Notes: generated by a model not told the origin, from the letters alone. 64,000 nt of DNA from Prochlorococcus sp. AG-442-B03 (GCA_003212395.1 QCPU01000001.1:62001-126000), one strand, 5' to 3'. Positions 11,141 to 20,890 are shown, counted from the stretch's first letter. Made by a program: numbers and translations.

Positions 11141-11635
11141 ATGGCAAAAAATTCAAACAAAGTTAAAAAAAATACTAATAAAGAAAATAATTTTAAACTT
11201 CTAGCTGAAAATAGATATGCAAAATTTCAATATGCAATATCTGAAACAATCGAAGCTGGAATTGAGCTTTTAGGTACTGAAGTAAAGTCCATCAGAAACG
11301 GAAAAGCAAATTTAAGAGATGGGTACTGTTCATTCAGAGATGGTGAGATCTTATTATTAAATGTTCACATTTCACCACATAAAAATGTGGGTTCTTTCTT
11401 TAATCATGATCCATTAAGAAATAGAAAGTTGCTACTACATAAAAAAGAAATAATAAAAATGAAATCCAATACTGAAAAAAAAGGAATGACTATTGTTCCA
11501 TTATCTCTTTACTTAAAAGGTTCATGGATAAAACTAACTATCGGAGTCGGAAAAGGGAAAAAATTACACGACAAACGCCAAGATGAAAAACAAAAAAGTA
11601 TAAAAAAAGAAATTAGCTCTGCACTAAAAAGATAA
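11141..11635 (+). CDS. smpB: SsrA-binding protein SmpB
   Basis: SmpB binds tmRNA and delivers it to stalled ribosomes for trans-translation. The 164-residue protein has the OB-like core with [23 protein letters not shown] split across two strands, [19 protein letters not shown], and the basic C-terminal tail [11 protein letters not shown] that probes the mRNA channel. A lysine/asparagine-rich N-terminal extension precedes the core. It stands alone; tmRNA itself is not in the window. Confidence 0.96.
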   Translation: MAKNSNKVKKNTNKENNFKLLAENRYAKFQYAISETIEAGIELLGTEVKSIRNGKANLRDGYCSFRDGEILLLNVHISPHKNVGSFFNHDPLRNRKLLLHKKEIIKMKSNTEKKGMTIVPLSLYLKGSWIKLTIGVGKGKKLHDKRQDEKQKSIKKEISSALKR

Positions 11636-11659
11636 AAATTTTATTCAGACTTATCAAAA

Positions 11660-11908
11660 CTATGAATCTAAACTGACTGAGGTAGGAGGTGGAGAAGGAT
11701 CTGGATCTGCAATTAACATATGCTGTAAGACAGTTTCAGGCCTCTCACTATCTCTCCATCGAATTTTGTATGCAGGCATTTTTGTACCTCTACTTGTCGT
11801 TTGCTCAACTGGTTCAATAACCCATCCTCTTCTTGATCGGCCTTGAGGATTTCTTTTTACTACTGCATCCGCGTGTTTAAAACGGAAACCAACACGTTCA
11901 CCACTCAT
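11660..11908 (-). CDS. Conserved-looking small protein of unknown function (82 aa)
   Basis: An 82-residue protein without signal or membrane segment. It begins MSGERVGFRFKHADAVVKR, has a basic middle (NPQGRSRRGWVIEPVEQ) and an acidic, proline-rich tail (IADPDPSPPPTS). Arg, Gly and Trp content is high for this AT-rich genome, which argues that the sequence is under selection rather than chance. The pattern of beta-strand-like blocks (GWVIEPV, YKIRWRD) could be a small SH3-like barrel, but this is inference. It lies 28 bp downstream of lysS on the same strand and converges on smpB. Confidence 0.8.
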   Translation of the reverse strand: MSGERVGFRFKHADAVVKRNPQGRSRRGWVIEPVEQTTSRGTKMPAYKIRWRDSERPETVLQHMLIADPDPSPPPTSVSLDS

Positions 11909-11936
11909 TTAAAAATTTCGTATTGGAATAATTTAT

Positions 11937-13475
11937 TTATTTTACTTCATTCAAGGGTAGTTTTTCATTTTTTTTGGAAGTTATTTCTGGTTTTAACAAT
12001 GGAAAGGGAATTACATCTCTAATTGATGCACTATTAGTAATTAACATAATTAGCCTATCAATACCTATGCCTAATCCTCCAGTAGGCGGCATACCAATCT
12101 CTAAGGCATTCAAGAAATCTTCATCTATACAGTGAGCTTCAAGATCTCCTTCATCTCGAAGAGATTGCTGTAATTGCATTCTTTCTCTTTGATCTACTGG
12201 ATCTATCAACTCACTAAATGCATTTGCTAACTCTCTACCAACAATAAATAATTCAAATCTCTGAACTATTTCTTTATTATCAAGATGAGGCCTGGCTAAA
12301 GGAGAAATTTCAATAGGGTAATCGATAACAAAAGTGGGTTCTATAAGTTTTGATTCTACTTTTTGCTCAAAGACCTCATTTAAAAGTCTTCCCATAGTAT
12401 TAACTTTATTAGAGAAATCAACATTTATACTTTCAACTGCTTGTTTTGCTGCTTGAAAGTCTCCACAGAAAGAATCAAAATCAATACCTGTATATTTTTT
12501 GACAATATCTTTCATCGAAATTCTTGTCCAAGGTTTAGAAAAATCAATTTCTTTATTTTGATAATTTATAGTTAAAGACCCACATGTATCAGCCAGAACA
12601 TCTTTAATCAATTCTTCTGTCAAATTCATCATATCGATATAGTCAGAAAAAGCTTGATAAATTTCGACTGAAGTGAATTCTGGATTATGCCTTGTACTTA
12701 TTCCCTCATTACGGAAGATTCTTCCCAATTCATATACTTTCTCAAATCCTCCAACAACCATTCTTTTTAAATGTAATTCTGTAGCTATTCTTAGATATAG
12801 CGGAATATCTAATGTATTGTGATGAGTTATAAATGGTCTTGCTTCTGCACCACCAGCTTCAGATTGCAGAATTGGAGTCTCTATCTCTAAAAAATTCCTA
12901 TTATCTAGCCATTTTCTTATAAAACTTATACATTTTGCTCTTTTTTTAAATACATTTTTAGAGTGAGGATTCACTATTAAATCTAAATAACGTTGTCTAT
13001 ATCTTTTTTCAATATCAGTCAATCCATGCCATTTATCTGGTAAAGGTTGTAATGATTTGGATAACATTTCCCATTTTTCAACTTTAATTGAAAGCTCACC
13101 TTTATTAGTTTTTTTAATAGTTCCAAAGACGCCTATCCAATCACCAATATCTACCATTTCCTTGATATCTTCAAAAGAAAGTAATTTTTGTTCTTCTAAA
13201 TTTAAATTAATAATCTTTTTATCCAGATAAAGCTGAATCTGACCTTCTTGATCGCTTATCGTGAAAAAGGCAATTTTGCCCATTACCCTTTTGGCCATCA
13301 CTCTACCAGCAATAGAAACACTGAAATCTTCCTCTTGACCATTCTCTAAAAAATCAAATTTTTGAGTAAGAAATTTAGTAGTATGTGAAATATTAAAACT
13401 CTGTGCGTAAGAAGCAAATCCTTTACTAACGAGTGAATTAGCTTTTTGTAAGCGTGCTTCTTTTATTTCAGACAA
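11937..13475 (-). CDS. lysS: Lysyl-tRNA synthetase, class II
   Basis: LysS charges tRNA-Lys with lysine. The 512-residue protein has the N-terminal OB-fold anticodon-binding domain ([20 protein letters not shown]) and the class II catalytic domain: motif 1 around [10 protein letters not shown], motif 2 [15 protein letters not shown] and motif 3 [11 protein letters not shown] near the C-terminus. Length is normal (about 505). It lies 49 bp downstream of the response-regulator gene on the same strand. Confidence 0.97.
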   Translation of the reverse strand: MSEIKEARLQKANSLVSKGFASYAQSFNISHTTKFLTQKFDFLENGQEEDFSVSIAGRVMAKRVMGKIAFFTISDQEGQIQLYLDKKIINLNLEEQKLLSFEDIKEMVDIGDWIGVFGTIKKTNKGELSIKVEKWEMLSKSLQPLPDKWHGLTDIEKRYRQRYLDLIVNPHSKNVFKKRAKCISFIRKWLDNRNFLEIETPILQSEAGGAEARPFITHHNTLDIPLYLRIATELHLKRMVVGGFEKVYELGRIFRNEGISTRHNPEFTSVEIYQAFSDYIDMMNLTEELIKDVLADTCGSLTINYQNKEIDFSKPWTRISMKDIVKKYTGIDFDSFCGDFQAAKQAVESINVDFSNKVNTMGRLLNEVFEQKVESKLIEPTFVIDYPIEISPLARPHLDNKEIVQRFELFIVGRELANAFSELIDPVDQRERMQLQQSLRDEGDLEAHCIDEDFLNALEIGMPPTGGLGIGIDRLIMLITNSASIRDVIPFPLLKPEITSKKNEKLPLNEVK

Positions 13476-13524
13476 AATTTATTTAATATATTTGTTTTAT
13501 TTAATAAAATTATCAGACTATGGC

Positions 13525-14271
13525 TCAACTTGCCAAAGTTGTTGCTGTTTCGCCAACTCTTTGCGATGCATAACCAATCCCTCGAACAGTTAATATTAAT
13601 TCTGGATTTCTTGGATCTGGTTCCAATTTACCTCTTAATCTAGCTACATATACATCTACAACTCTTAAGTCTGCAGCTCTACGAGGAGGATAACCCCATA
13701 GCTGTTCTAAAATTTCTGCTCGAGGGACAACCTTACCAGGCTCGTCAAACAATAATTCTAGGAGGCTAAATTCAGTATACGTTAGGCTAATTCTATCTCC
13801 TGCTCTAGAGACTTGCCTGCGATTTGTATCAACAACTAAACTTCCAAATTTCATAACTCCTTTGCCTGAGGGCACTTCTTTAGTTTCAGTAACCGATACA
13901 GTTGGACCCATTCTTCTCAAAATAGTAGCTATTCTAGCTTCTAACTCTTTTGGGCTAAATGGTTTTGATAAGTAATCATCAGCCCCTAAATCCAAACCTG
14001 CAACTCTTTCTGAAATAGCTTCAAGAGCGGTTAAGAATATTATTGGCACTACAGATTCAGCTCTAATTCTTCTACAAACAGCAAATCCATCAATTTTTGG
14101 AAGCATAACATCAAGAACTATCAAATCTGGAGAATCCCTGTGAAAAGACTCAAGCGCTTCTTCGCCGTTAGTGGCTGAATAAACTTGATATCCAGCTAGT
14201 TGAAGCCTCGTAACTAATACCTTCAAAACTGCTGGTTCATCATCAACAACTAAAATTCTTGCTTTTGACAT
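13525..14271 (-). CDS. OmpR-type response regulator, RpaB/Ycf27-like
   Basis: A 248-residue transcription factor with an N-terminal receiver domain (acidic pair DD10-11, phosphoacceptor Asp54 in IVLDVMLPK, Thr81, Lys103 in SKPFSP) and a C-terminal OmpR/PhoB winged helix (FSLLELLFDEPGKVV, RVVDVYVARLRGKLE, RGIGYASQR). The receiver-to-DNA-binding linker and the phrase FSPKELEARI resemble RpaB (Ycf27), the cyanobacterial regulator of photosystem and stress genes. Several RpaB positions differ, so it may be a paralogue of RpaB. No histidine kinase gene is adjacent. It is the first gene upstream of lysS. Confidence 0.93.
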   Translation of the reverse strand: MSKARILVVDDEPAVLKVLVTRLQLAGYQVYSATNGEEALESFHRDSPDLIVLDVMLPKIDGFAVCRRIRAESVVPIIFLTALEAISERVAGLDLGADDYLSKPFSPKELEARIATILRRMGPTVSVTETKEVPSGKGVMKFGSLVVDTNRRQVSRAGDRISLTYTEFSLLELLFDEPGKVVPRAEILEQLWGYPPRRAADLRVVDVYVARLRGKLEPDPRNPELILTVRGIGYASQRVGETATTLAS

Positions 14272-14380
14272 AGTTAAAAAAGATTTCTCGATATTTCAAA
14301 GCAAAGAACTATTGCATTGAATGTTTATTCTAACAATTAAAAATATAACATTATGAACCCTCAAAGAGATATTCCTAAGG

Positions 14381-14409
14381 TTTTCAAATTATTTAAAAAA
14401 ATTTGAAAA
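14381..14409 (-). terminator. Inverted repeat downstream of the mre operon
   Basis: TTTTCAAATT (14381-14390) and AATTTGAAAA (14400-14409) pair perfectly over 10 bp with a 9 base loop. It lies about 42 bases after the mreD stop on the minus strand and could end the mreBCD transcript. The rest of the 179 bp gap before the response-regulator gene shows no gene; it presumably also holds that gene's promoter. Confidence 0.35.
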
Positions 14410-14450
14410 TAAAAAATTATTCAAACACTTTTAATTCTAGGAAAAATTTA

Positions 14451-14969
14451 TTACTGCAATTTTCTTCTTGAAAATTTAAACATTCTTAAAAGTTGTGAGC
14501 AAAAAAAGGGGGCAAAAAAACCTGTCAAAAAAACTTCAGCTAAGATATTTTTAAAACTGGGAATCAATATTAAAAAATTACTATCTGTAAAATTTCTAAA
14601 CAAAATTTGTAAAAAATAAAGACTCCCACATAAAAAACTTCCAAAAGAACAAATTAAACCATACCTAAAATGTCCAACCAGAATATCACTATGAAATTTA
14701 ATTCTCCCAAACAAAAAACCACAAAAAATTAAGCCTGGTATTTGAGTAAAACTATCATCTAAAGTTAGAGAATCTAAAATTAGACCTAAAAACAAACCAA
14801 ATATTAATCCATTGATTGATCCATTAATCATTGACCAAGGCAATAACCAAAATAACGGCCAATATGGCTGAACACCTAAAAAGCCAATCCAGTTAGGGTG
14901 CCACAAAAAAATAATTGGGATAAAAATAAAGCTTACTATAGATAATTTTTTTGAAAAAAATTTATTCAT
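14451..14969 (-). CDS. mreD: Rod shape-determining membrane protein MreD
   Basis: MreD is a membrane component of the elongation complex that links MreB filaments to peptidoglycan synthesis. The protein is very hydrophobic, with about five membrane segments (for example LSIVSFIFIPIIFLW and SINGLIFGLFLGLIL). Assignment depends mostly on position after mreC, since MreD is weakly conserved. I place the start at the ATG at 14969, which shares one base with the mreC stop (TAATG), giving 172 residues; an upstream in-frame start at 14999 would overlap mreC by 31 bp. Confidence 0.82.
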   Translation of the reverse strand: MNKFFSKKLSIVSFIFIPIIFLWHPNWIGFLGVQPYWPLFWLLPWSMINGSINGLIFGLFLGLILDSLTLDDSFTQIPGLIFCGFLFGRIKFHSDILVGHFRYGLICSFGSFLCGSLYFLQILFRNFTDSNFLILIPSFKNILAEVFLTGFFAPFFCSQLLRMFKFSRRKLQ

Positions 14970-15715
14970 TAAATATTTACTTTTAAAATTTGCACCCAAT
15001 CAATTACGTGAGGTTTTGCCAAAAGTGAAATTTTTGCAGTTTTTTTTGATTTCAATGTCTCATCTATAGATTGGACAATCCCAATAGGAATATTTGAAGG
15101 TAATAACGTACTAGCAGGAGATGATGATATAAAATCTCCGACTTTAATATCAGCATCTTTCGAATAAAGTATTAAGCTAGGATAATCATCTCCTAAACCA
15201 ACCAGTAATCCATTAATTTGAATTCTATCCACCCAAACCCCTAACTTACTTTCTGGAGAAGTCACTAAAGTTACCGACGAAGTGAATAAAGAAGTATCCT
15301 TTACTCTTCCTAATAATCCACCCGGACCAATCACAATATTACCAATTTCTACTCCATCCTTAGAACCTTTGTTTAAAATTATTTGTCTCCACCAACTACC
15401 TGTTTTTCTAGAAATAACTACAGCTGAAATATTTTCGATATTAGCTGATTCTTGAAGAGATAAGATTTGCCGCAACCTTAGATTATCTTTTTTAAGAAGA
15501 TTTAACTTTATTAAATATTCTTGGTTTACACTCTCACGAACAATTTCTTTTTGAAATTGACCAGGCCAAAAAGGCTTTGAAATAAAATAATACAAATCCT
15601 TATAAAAAGATCCTTTTGATATCCTTACAAAAACTAAAAATAAAAAAATTGCAAACACTATCCAATTTTTCTTTTCATACCAACGATTAGTAGATATTCG
15701 TCGGATACCAAACAT
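14969..15715 (-). CDS. mreC: Rod shape-determining protein MreC
   Basis: MreC is a bitopic inner-membrane protein whose periplasmic part organises cell-wall enzymes. The 248 residues show one N-terminal membrane segment (WIVFAIFLFLVFVRI), a short coiled-coil region (NLLKKDNLRLRQILSLQ) and the beta-rich domain with GSKDGVEIGNIVIGPGGLLGRV and IPIGIV, all typical of MreC. It follows mreB by 4 bp and couples to mreD through a TAATG junction. Confidence 0.93.
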   Translation of the reverse strand: MFGIRRISTNRWYEKKNWIVFAIFLFLVFVRISKGSFYKDLYYFISKPFWPGQFQKEIVRESVNQEYLIKLNLLKKDNLRLRQILSLQESANIENISAVVISRKTGSWWRQIILNKGSKDGVEIGNIVIGPGGLLGRVKDTSLFTSSVTLVTSPESKLGVWVDRIQINGLLVGLGDDYPSLILYSKDADIKVGDFISSSPASTLLPSNIPIGIVQSIDETLKSKKTAKISLLAKPHVIDWVQILKVNI

Positions 15716-15719
15716 AATA

Positions 15720-16772
15720 TTAATCTCTTATGGCATTCCTTATAAATTCTGGAGTGTCAACAACTCTTTTCAGTTTTTTAAAATCATCCAAAACCTCTCC
15801 ACAACCATTAACTACGCAAAGCAATGGATTTTCTGCTATGTGAGTAAAAATTCCTGTTTCATCGCTTAATAAATCATTAATACCTCTCACTAAAGCTCCA
15901 CCTCCTGCAAGCATAATCCCCCTATCAACAATGTCTGCAGCAAGTTCAGGGGGGGTTCGCTCTAAAGTTCTTTTTACAGCTTCTACTATTTTACTAAGTG
16001 TTTCAGCCATGGCTTCTCTTATTTCTCCTGATGTCAAAGTGACTGACCTAGGTAGACCAGATAAAAGATGTAGGCCTCTAACCTCTAAAGTAGTTTTATC
16101 AAAATCATCATCTGGAAATGCAGATCCAATTTTAATCTTGATATCTTCTGCAGTTCTCTCTCCAACAACTAAGTTGTGAACTTTTTTAAGATATAGAGCA
16201 ATTGACTCATTTATTTCATCGCCAGCTATTCGAACAGATTCACTCAATACAGTTCCACCTAAACTTAATACTGCAACTTCAGTAGTACCACCACCAATAT
16301 CGACAATCATAGTTCCAATTGGCTCAGTAACTGGTAATGATGCGCCAATTGCTGCTGCAACAGGTTCATCAATTAAATGAACTTCTCTAGCTCCAGCTAA
16401 TCCAGCTTCTCTTACTGCTCTTCGCTCAACACTAGTAACTCCACTTGGGATACCAATAACTATTCTTGGGGCTACTATGCCCTTGCCTTCGTTACATTTT
16501 TGAATAAATGTTTTTATCATTTGTTCTGCGGCATCAAAATCTGCGATCACGCCATCCCTTAGTGGTCTTACAGCTCTTATATTGCCAGGAGTCCTTCCAA
16601 GCATTAATTTTGCTTCTTTACCAACAGCTAATGGAATGCCTTCTTCTAAATCCATAGCTACCACAGAAGGCTCTTGTAAAACAACACCCTTTCCTGATAC
16701 GTGTATCAGAGTATTGGCTGTTCCCAAATCTATGCCAATATCTCTAGAAAATTTAAACCTGTTAAAAATCAC
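15720..16772 (-). CDS. mreB: Actin-like cell shape protein MreB
   Basis: MreB is the bacterial actin that directs lateral wall growth. The 350-residue protein has the actin/Hsp70 ATPase motifs: phosphate 1 [12 protein letters not shown] near the N-terminus, phosphate 2 [16 protein letters not shown], the adenosine motif [12 protein letters not shown], and the conserved [13 protein letters not shown]. It heads the mreBCD operon and is divergent from ssb across about 134 bp. Confidence 0.97.
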   Translation of the reverse strand: MIFNRFKFSRDIGIDLGTANTLIHVSGKGVVLQEPSVVAMDLEEGIPLAVGKEAKLMLGRTPGNIRAVRPLRDGVIADFDAAEQMIKTFIQKCNEGKGIVAPRIVIGIPSGVTSVERRAVREAGLAGAREVHLIDEPVAAAIGASLPVTEPIGTMIVDIGGGTTEVAVLSLGGTVLSESVRIAGDEINESIALYLKKVHNLVVGERTAEDIKIKIGSAFPDDDFDKTTLEVRGLHLLSGLPRSVTLTSGEIREAMAETLSKIVEAVKRTLERTPPELAADIVDRGIMLAGGGALVRGINDLLSDETGIFTHIAENPLLCVVNGCGEVLDDFKKLKRVVDTPEFIRNAIRD

Positions 16773-16890
16773 AATAAGAATTCTTTTTATAAATAATATA
16801 TCTATTTTTTAGTAAGCTCTCAGAATTCTGTAGTTTAGTTATGAATAGCACGCAAAACTTTGAGCATAAACTGGAAAAAAGAGTAGTATT

Positions 16891-16903
16891 AAAAAAAAAA
16901 AAA
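16891..16903 (+). repeat. Run of 13 adenines immediately before ssb
   Basis: An uninterrupted A13 tract ends three bases before the ssb start codon at 16907, where the ribosome-binding site should be. The frame is open for 22 codons upstream of that ATG, so the tract lies in readable frame with ssb. Homopolymers this long are prone to polymerase slippage. Confidence 0.8.
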
Positions 16904-16906
16904 TTT

Positions 16907-17278
16907 ATGGAAATTAACACTATTAACCTAGTTGGCAGAGCAGGAAGAGAACCAGATGTCAGATATTTTGAATCTGGCAGTATCGTAGCAAATTTCACAC
17001 TTGCAGTTAACAGAAGAAGTAGAGATGAAGAGCCCGACTGGTTTAATTTAGAAATATGGGGCAAGCAAGCGCAAATAGCCGCAGATTACATTAAAAAAGG
17101 ATCTTTAATTGGAATTACAGGAAGCTTTAAAATTGATAGTTGGAAAGATAAAAATACTGGGGAAGATAGATATAAACCAGTTGTTAGGGTAGATAGGTTA
17201 AACTTACTAGGCTCCCGAAAAGAGTCCGATAATAACCAATATTCTAATAGTAGTAACTCCAGTCAAATCCCTTTTTAA
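16907..17278 (+). CDS. ssb: Single-stranded DNA-binding protein
   Basis: SSB coats single-stranded DNA in replication and repair. I choose the ATG at 16907 (MEINTINLVGRAG), which starts directly at the first OB-fold strand, instead of an ATG at 16841 that would add 22 basic residues encoded partly by an A13 tract. The OB fold shows REPDVRYFESGSIVANFTLA and WFNLEIWGKQAQIA. The C-terminus is a short polar Ser/Asn linker ending in SQIPF; the last residues resemble the conserved SSB tail, though the acidic DDD part is absent. The gene ends with a 4 bp overlap with the convergent DedA gene. Confidence 0.94.
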   Translation: MEINTINLVGRAGREPDVRYFESGSIVANFTLAVNRRSRDEEPDWFNLEIWGKQAQIAADYIKKGSLIGITGSFKIDSWKDKNTGEDRYKPVVRVDRLNLLGSRKESDNNQYSNSSNSSQIPF

Positions 17279-17934
17279 GCTCTATTTTTTTTTAAAAATC
17301 TAATAAGTATTCTTAGAAAAAAATATAAGAAAATTAAAATTAAAATTGGCTTTAAAACATATTTGATTTGATCTAAGTAAGTTTCAATGATTGGATAATT
17401 TTCACCAAATAAATAACCTGCATAAGTGAGAAGTGCTACCCAAATCAAGCTCCCAAATGTAGTCCAAATTAAAAATTTTCTTAATGGCATAAGTTCTATG
17501 CCAGCTGGAACTGAAATTAAGGTTCTTATACCTGGTACTAATCGGCCCCAAAAAACTAAAGAAACCCCATATTTATCAAACCACATTTTACTTTTACTTA
17601 AATCATTAGAAGAGATACCGAGATATTTTCCTTTATTATCTAAAAAATTTGAAAGTCTTTTTTCATTTACTAATCTACCTAAATAATACCAAGGCAATGA
17701 TCCCAAAATAGTTCCAATTAATCCCCAAAAAACTAAAATATAGAAATTTAATTTTTGTTGATAAACGAAAAACCCTCCTAATGGCATTATTATTTCTGAA
17801 GGAATAGGAGGTATTATGTTTTCTAAAAACATAGCCAAACATATTGTAAGGTATGCAATTGTTGAATTCTTTTCAACAGCCAAACTGATATAGTCGGGGA
17901 TTGAAGTCAGAAAATTTACAAAAAATAAACTCAA
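17275..17934 (-). CDS. DedA family membrane protein
   Basis: A 219-residue polytopic protein of the DedA/SNARE-associated family, members of which act as lipid (undecaprenyl phosphate or phospholipid) translocators or affect membrane potential. Family marks are ENIIPPIPSEIIMPLGGF near the N-terminus, GSLPWYYLGR, and the FWGRLVPGIRTLISVPAG motif with conserved arginines that face the substrate. About five hydrophobic segments are seen. It lies 2 bp after ahcY on the same strand and overlaps the ssb stop by 4 bp. The exact lipid handled is unknown. Confidence 0.92.
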   Translation of the reverse strand: MSLFFVNFLTSIPDYISLAVEKNSTIAYLTICLAMFLENIIPPIPSEIIMPLGGFFVYQQKLNFYILVFWGLIGTILGSLPWYYLGRLVNEKRLSNFLDNKGKYLGISSNDLSKSKMWFDKYGVSLVFWGRLVPGIRTLISVPAGIELMPLRKFLIWTTFGSLIWVALLTYAGYLFGENYPIIETYLDQIKYVLKPILILIFLYFFLRILIRFLKKNRA

Positions 17935-17936
17935 AC

Positions 17937-19355
17937 TTAGTATCTATAAAGCTCTGGTTTATAAGGTCCTTCGACGGAGACATTAATATAATCAGCTTGT
18001 TTCTTAGTTAATTTTGTTAATTTTGCACCAATTTTATCAAGATGTAATCTAGCTACCATTTCATCTAAATGTTTTGGTAAAACATAAACTTCCTTAGCAT
18101 ATTTTTCTGGCTTATTGAAAAGTTCAATTTGAGCTAGTACTTGATTAGTAAAAGAATTACTCATAACAAAACTAGGATGTCCAGTGGCACAACCTAAGTT
18201 AACTAATCTACCTTCAGCTAAAAGGATTATTTTATTGCCACTCGGTAAAGTTATGTGATCAACTTGCGGCTTAATATTTTCCCATGGATAACCTCTCAAT
18301 GAAGCCACATCAATTTCATTATCGAAATGTCCGATATTACAGACTATGGCCTCATCTTTCATCTTGACAAGATTTTTATTTGTTATTACCTGATAGTTCC
18401 CAGTTGCTGTAACAAATATATCTATATCTTCCACAACATCGTCTAATGTAACAACGCTAAAACCCTCCATTGCCGCTTGAAGAGCACAAATTGGATCAAC
18501 TTCAGCAACTTTTACAATTGCACCAAGTCCTCTTAGAGACTGGGCTGAACCTTTACCTACATCTCCAAAACCCATCACTAAAGCCACTTTCCCAGCAATC
18601 ATCACATCAGTGGCACGCTTTATGCTGTCAACTAGAGATTCTCGGCAGCCATATAAATTATCAAATTTGCTCTTAGTTACTGAATCATTAACGTTGATAG
18701 CGGGGAAAGGTAAAGCATTTTGCTTTTGCAGTTGATAAAGTCTTGCAACTCCCGTTGTAGTTTCTTCAGTGACGCCAATAATATTACTCTTAATTCTAGA
18801 ATAAAAGTCACTATCTTTTTCTAACTTAGACTTAATAGAATTAAATAAAGCAGTTTCTTCTTCATTACCGGGATTATCTAAAACAGATAAATCTTTTTCT
18901 GCTTTACTACCGAGTATCAATAAGCCGGTTGCATCTCCCCCATCATCAAGAATCATATTTGGAGAGTCTGAACCCCAATCAAGGATGCAGTGCGTATATT
19001 GCCAATACTCATCAAGACTCTCACCTTTTTTTGCATATACAGAAATTCCATGATCTGCTATGGCTGCAGCCGCATGATCTTGAGTTGAAAAAATATTGCA
19101 TGAAGCCCATTTCACTTCTGCGCCAAGATCGACAAGAGTTTCTATTAAAACTGCTGTCTGAATAGTCATATGTAGACTTCCAGCTATTTTTGCACCCTTT
19201 AGTGGCTTTTCAGATTGATATTTATCTCTAAGTGCCATTAATCCAGGCATTTCTGTTTCAGCAATTTTAATTTCTTTACGACCAAAATCTGATAAAGAGA
19301 TATCGGCAATTACGTAATTAGGTGTAGAGGTTTTAACTGAATTTGCGATAACCAT
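17937..19355 (-). CDS. ahcY: Adenosylhomocysteinase (S-adenosylhomocysteine hydrolase)
   Basis: AhcY splits S-adenosylhomocysteine, the product of SAM-dependent methylation, into adenosine and homocysteine. The 472 residues, with the insertion common in bacterial and plant forms, include [17 protein letters not shown], substrate-site [31 protein letters not shown], the NAD-binding [15 protein letters not shown] and the C-terminal [14 protein letters not shown] followed by a closing PYKPELYRY. It is divergent from tsaE and is followed 2 bp later by the DedA gene. Confidence 0.97.
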   Translation of the reverse strand: MVIANSVKTSTPNYVIADISLSDFGRKEIKIAETEMPGLMALRDKYQSEKPLKGAKIAGSLHMTIQTAVLIETLVDLGAEVKWASCNIFSTQDHAAAAIADHGISVYAKKGESLDEYWQYTHCILDWGSDSPNMILDDGGDATGLLILGSKAEKDLSVLDNPGNEEETALFNSIKSKLEKDSDFYSRIKSNIIGVTEETTTGVARLYQLQKQNALPFPAINVNDSVTKSKFDNLYGCRESLVDSIKRATDVMIAGKVALVMGFGDVGKGSAQSLRGLGAIVKVAEVDPICALQAAMEGFSVVTLDDVVEDIDIFVTATGNYQVITNKNLVKMKDEAIVCNIGHFDNEIDVASLRGYPWENIKPQVDHITLPSGNKIILLAEGRLVNLGCATGHPSFVMSNSFTNQVLAQIELFNKPEKYAKEVYVLPKHLDEMVARLHLDKIGAKLTKLTKKQADYINVSVEGPYKPELYRY

Positions 19356-19394
19356 ATCTAGTAAATACTTTCTCTATTAAACTATAAATGATTA

Positions 19395-19844
19395 TTGTAT
19401 AGTTTTGTGTTTGTTGAGAATTTAAAAGAGACTTTGAATTTAGGAAAAAAACTCTCACACAATTTAAATCCCCAATCAATTGTTTTATTACAGGGTCCTA
19501 TTGGGGCTGGGAAAACTTCATTTGTTCAAGGGATTGCTAAAGGCTTATCAATCTCTGATGACATTACAAGCCCTACATTTGCTTTATCGCATCACTATAA
19601 CTCCGGAAAAATTCCACTAATTCACCTTGATTTATACAGGTTAGAAAATGTTTCTTCAGCAAAAGAAGTTTTTTTTTCAGAAGAAGAAGAGGCAATACAA
19701 AAACAAGCTATTTTAATTATTGAATGGCCAGAATTAATAGAACCAGTTGTTGATAATTTCTGGAAAATAAAAATTAGTTACGCAAAAAATTATGGAAGAC
19801 ATTACGAAATAAGAGATCCCAAAAATTTATTAACCTTCTCATAA
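19395..19844 (+). CDS. tsaE: tRNA threonylcarbamoyladenosine biosynthesis ATPase TsaE
   Basis: TsaE is the small ATPase that works with TsaB and TsaD to make the t6A base at tRNA position 37. The 149-residue protein has Walker A QGPIGAGKTSFVQG, the SPTFALSHHY segment and LIHLDLYRLE, followed by IIEWPEL, all typical of the family. No ATG is available at the N-terminus; the frame begins with TTG at 19395 (an ATG at 19388 is out of frame). The 3' end overlaps the convergent sugar-kinase gene by 43 bp. Confidence 0.93.
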   Translation: MYSFVFVENLKETLNLGKKLSHNLNPQSIVLLQGPIGAGKTSFVQGIAKGLSISDDITSPTFALSHHYNSGKIPLIHLDLYRLENVSSAKEVFFSEEEEAIQKQAILIIEWPELIEPVVDNFWKIKISYAKNYGRHYEIRDPKNLLTFS

Positions 19845-20800
19845 CATGGTTGTTGCTCGATGGCGCCTTCACCAAGACAAGTTAATAATCCACAAACACC
19901 TGCGAACTTAATGCAAGCTTCTATCTCTAGTTCATTGGAAGGATAGCCAGAAGAAATTAATTTTGAAATTAAGCCAGCTAGAAAAGCATCCCCTGCGCCA
20001 GTTGTATCAACAATTTTTTGTGAAGTAAGCGTTTCTGTAATTCCCTGCAATCCATTGATATACCATGTAATGGGATTTTTCCCATCAGTTATTATTACAT
20101 CTGGTCTATTAGACAATTGTTGAGATATTAGCAAGGGATTTTCATCCTCAAAAAACAAAGTCGCTTCTTCTTTAGCAAGTTTTAAAACATTAGCATGATT
20201 TAAAAATTTCTTTATTAAATTAAATCTTGCGGCTTTACTAATTTCTGATGAAAAACTTGAATGATCCCAAAAAACCTCCCTCCAATTCAAATCAATAACT
20301 ATTTTGACTTCAAATTTTTTAGCCTGTTCAATAAGAAAAAAAATAGTCTCTGCTGATATTGGAGATGATAATAAGATCGTTCCAGTAACCAAATATTTTG
20401 TTTCTAGAAAAAATTTCTCCAAACTTAAAATTTCTTTTTCGATTAATCTCTTACTAAGAACTTCGTCTGCAAAGCATGAATGAGAAGTTTCCTCAAAACC
20501 TGAAAAAAAACGATCTCCAAATTGATCTCTATCTACATTAACCACGCGAGTAGATGAATCATTATTTAATTGCAAGAAATCTAAATTAACGTCCAATTCA
20601 TGAAATTGCGTAATAAATTTTTTTCCATAATCATCAATACCCAAACTTCCTATAAATGTTGAATCTATTTTTAATTTTCTTAATGCACAAGCAACATTAG
20701 CCGGTGCACCTCCCAAAAAATCTGTAAATCCTTGATTTGACTTATTTCTGATTCTGTCTATTAAAGCCTCTCCAATACATATGACTTTTTTCTTTTTCAT
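19802..20800 (-). CDS. PfkB-family carbohydrate kinase, probably fructokinase
   Basis: A 332-residue ribokinase-fold kinase. The N-terminus has CIGEALIDRI and the first PfkB signature GGAPANVACALRKL; the second signature DTTGAGDAFLAGL near residue 268 holds the catalytic aspartate and the anion hole. Sequence style, with GDRFFSGFEE, fits fructokinase, so it would phosphorylate fructose (for example from sucrose breakdown), but adenosine or ribose kinase activity cannot be excluded from sequence alone. It is convergent and overlapping with tsaE, and divergent from the alpha/beta hydrolase. Confidence 0.9.
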   Translation of the reverse strand: MKKKKVICIGEALIDRIRNKSNQGFTDFLGGAPANVACALRKLKIDSTFIGSLGIDDYGKKFITQFHELDVNLDFLQLNNDSSTRVVNVDRDQFGDRFFSGFEETSHSCFADEVLSKRLIEKEILSLEKFFLETKYLVTGTILLSSPISAETIFFLIEQAKKFEVKIVIDLNWREVFWDHSSFSSEISKAARFNLIKKFLNHANVLKLAKEEATLFFEDENPLLISQQLSNRPDVIITDGKNPITWYINGLQGITETLTSQKIVDTTGAGDAFLAGLISKLISSGYPSNELEIEACIKFAGVCGLLTCLGEGAIEQQPCYEKVNKFLGSLIS

Positions 20801-20890
20801 AAAAAAGAAGACTTTTCCTTAACTAAGAATAATGTATTAAAAACAAATAATTTTTTTTTGAATTAAAGTTTAATTAAAATCATATTCATT

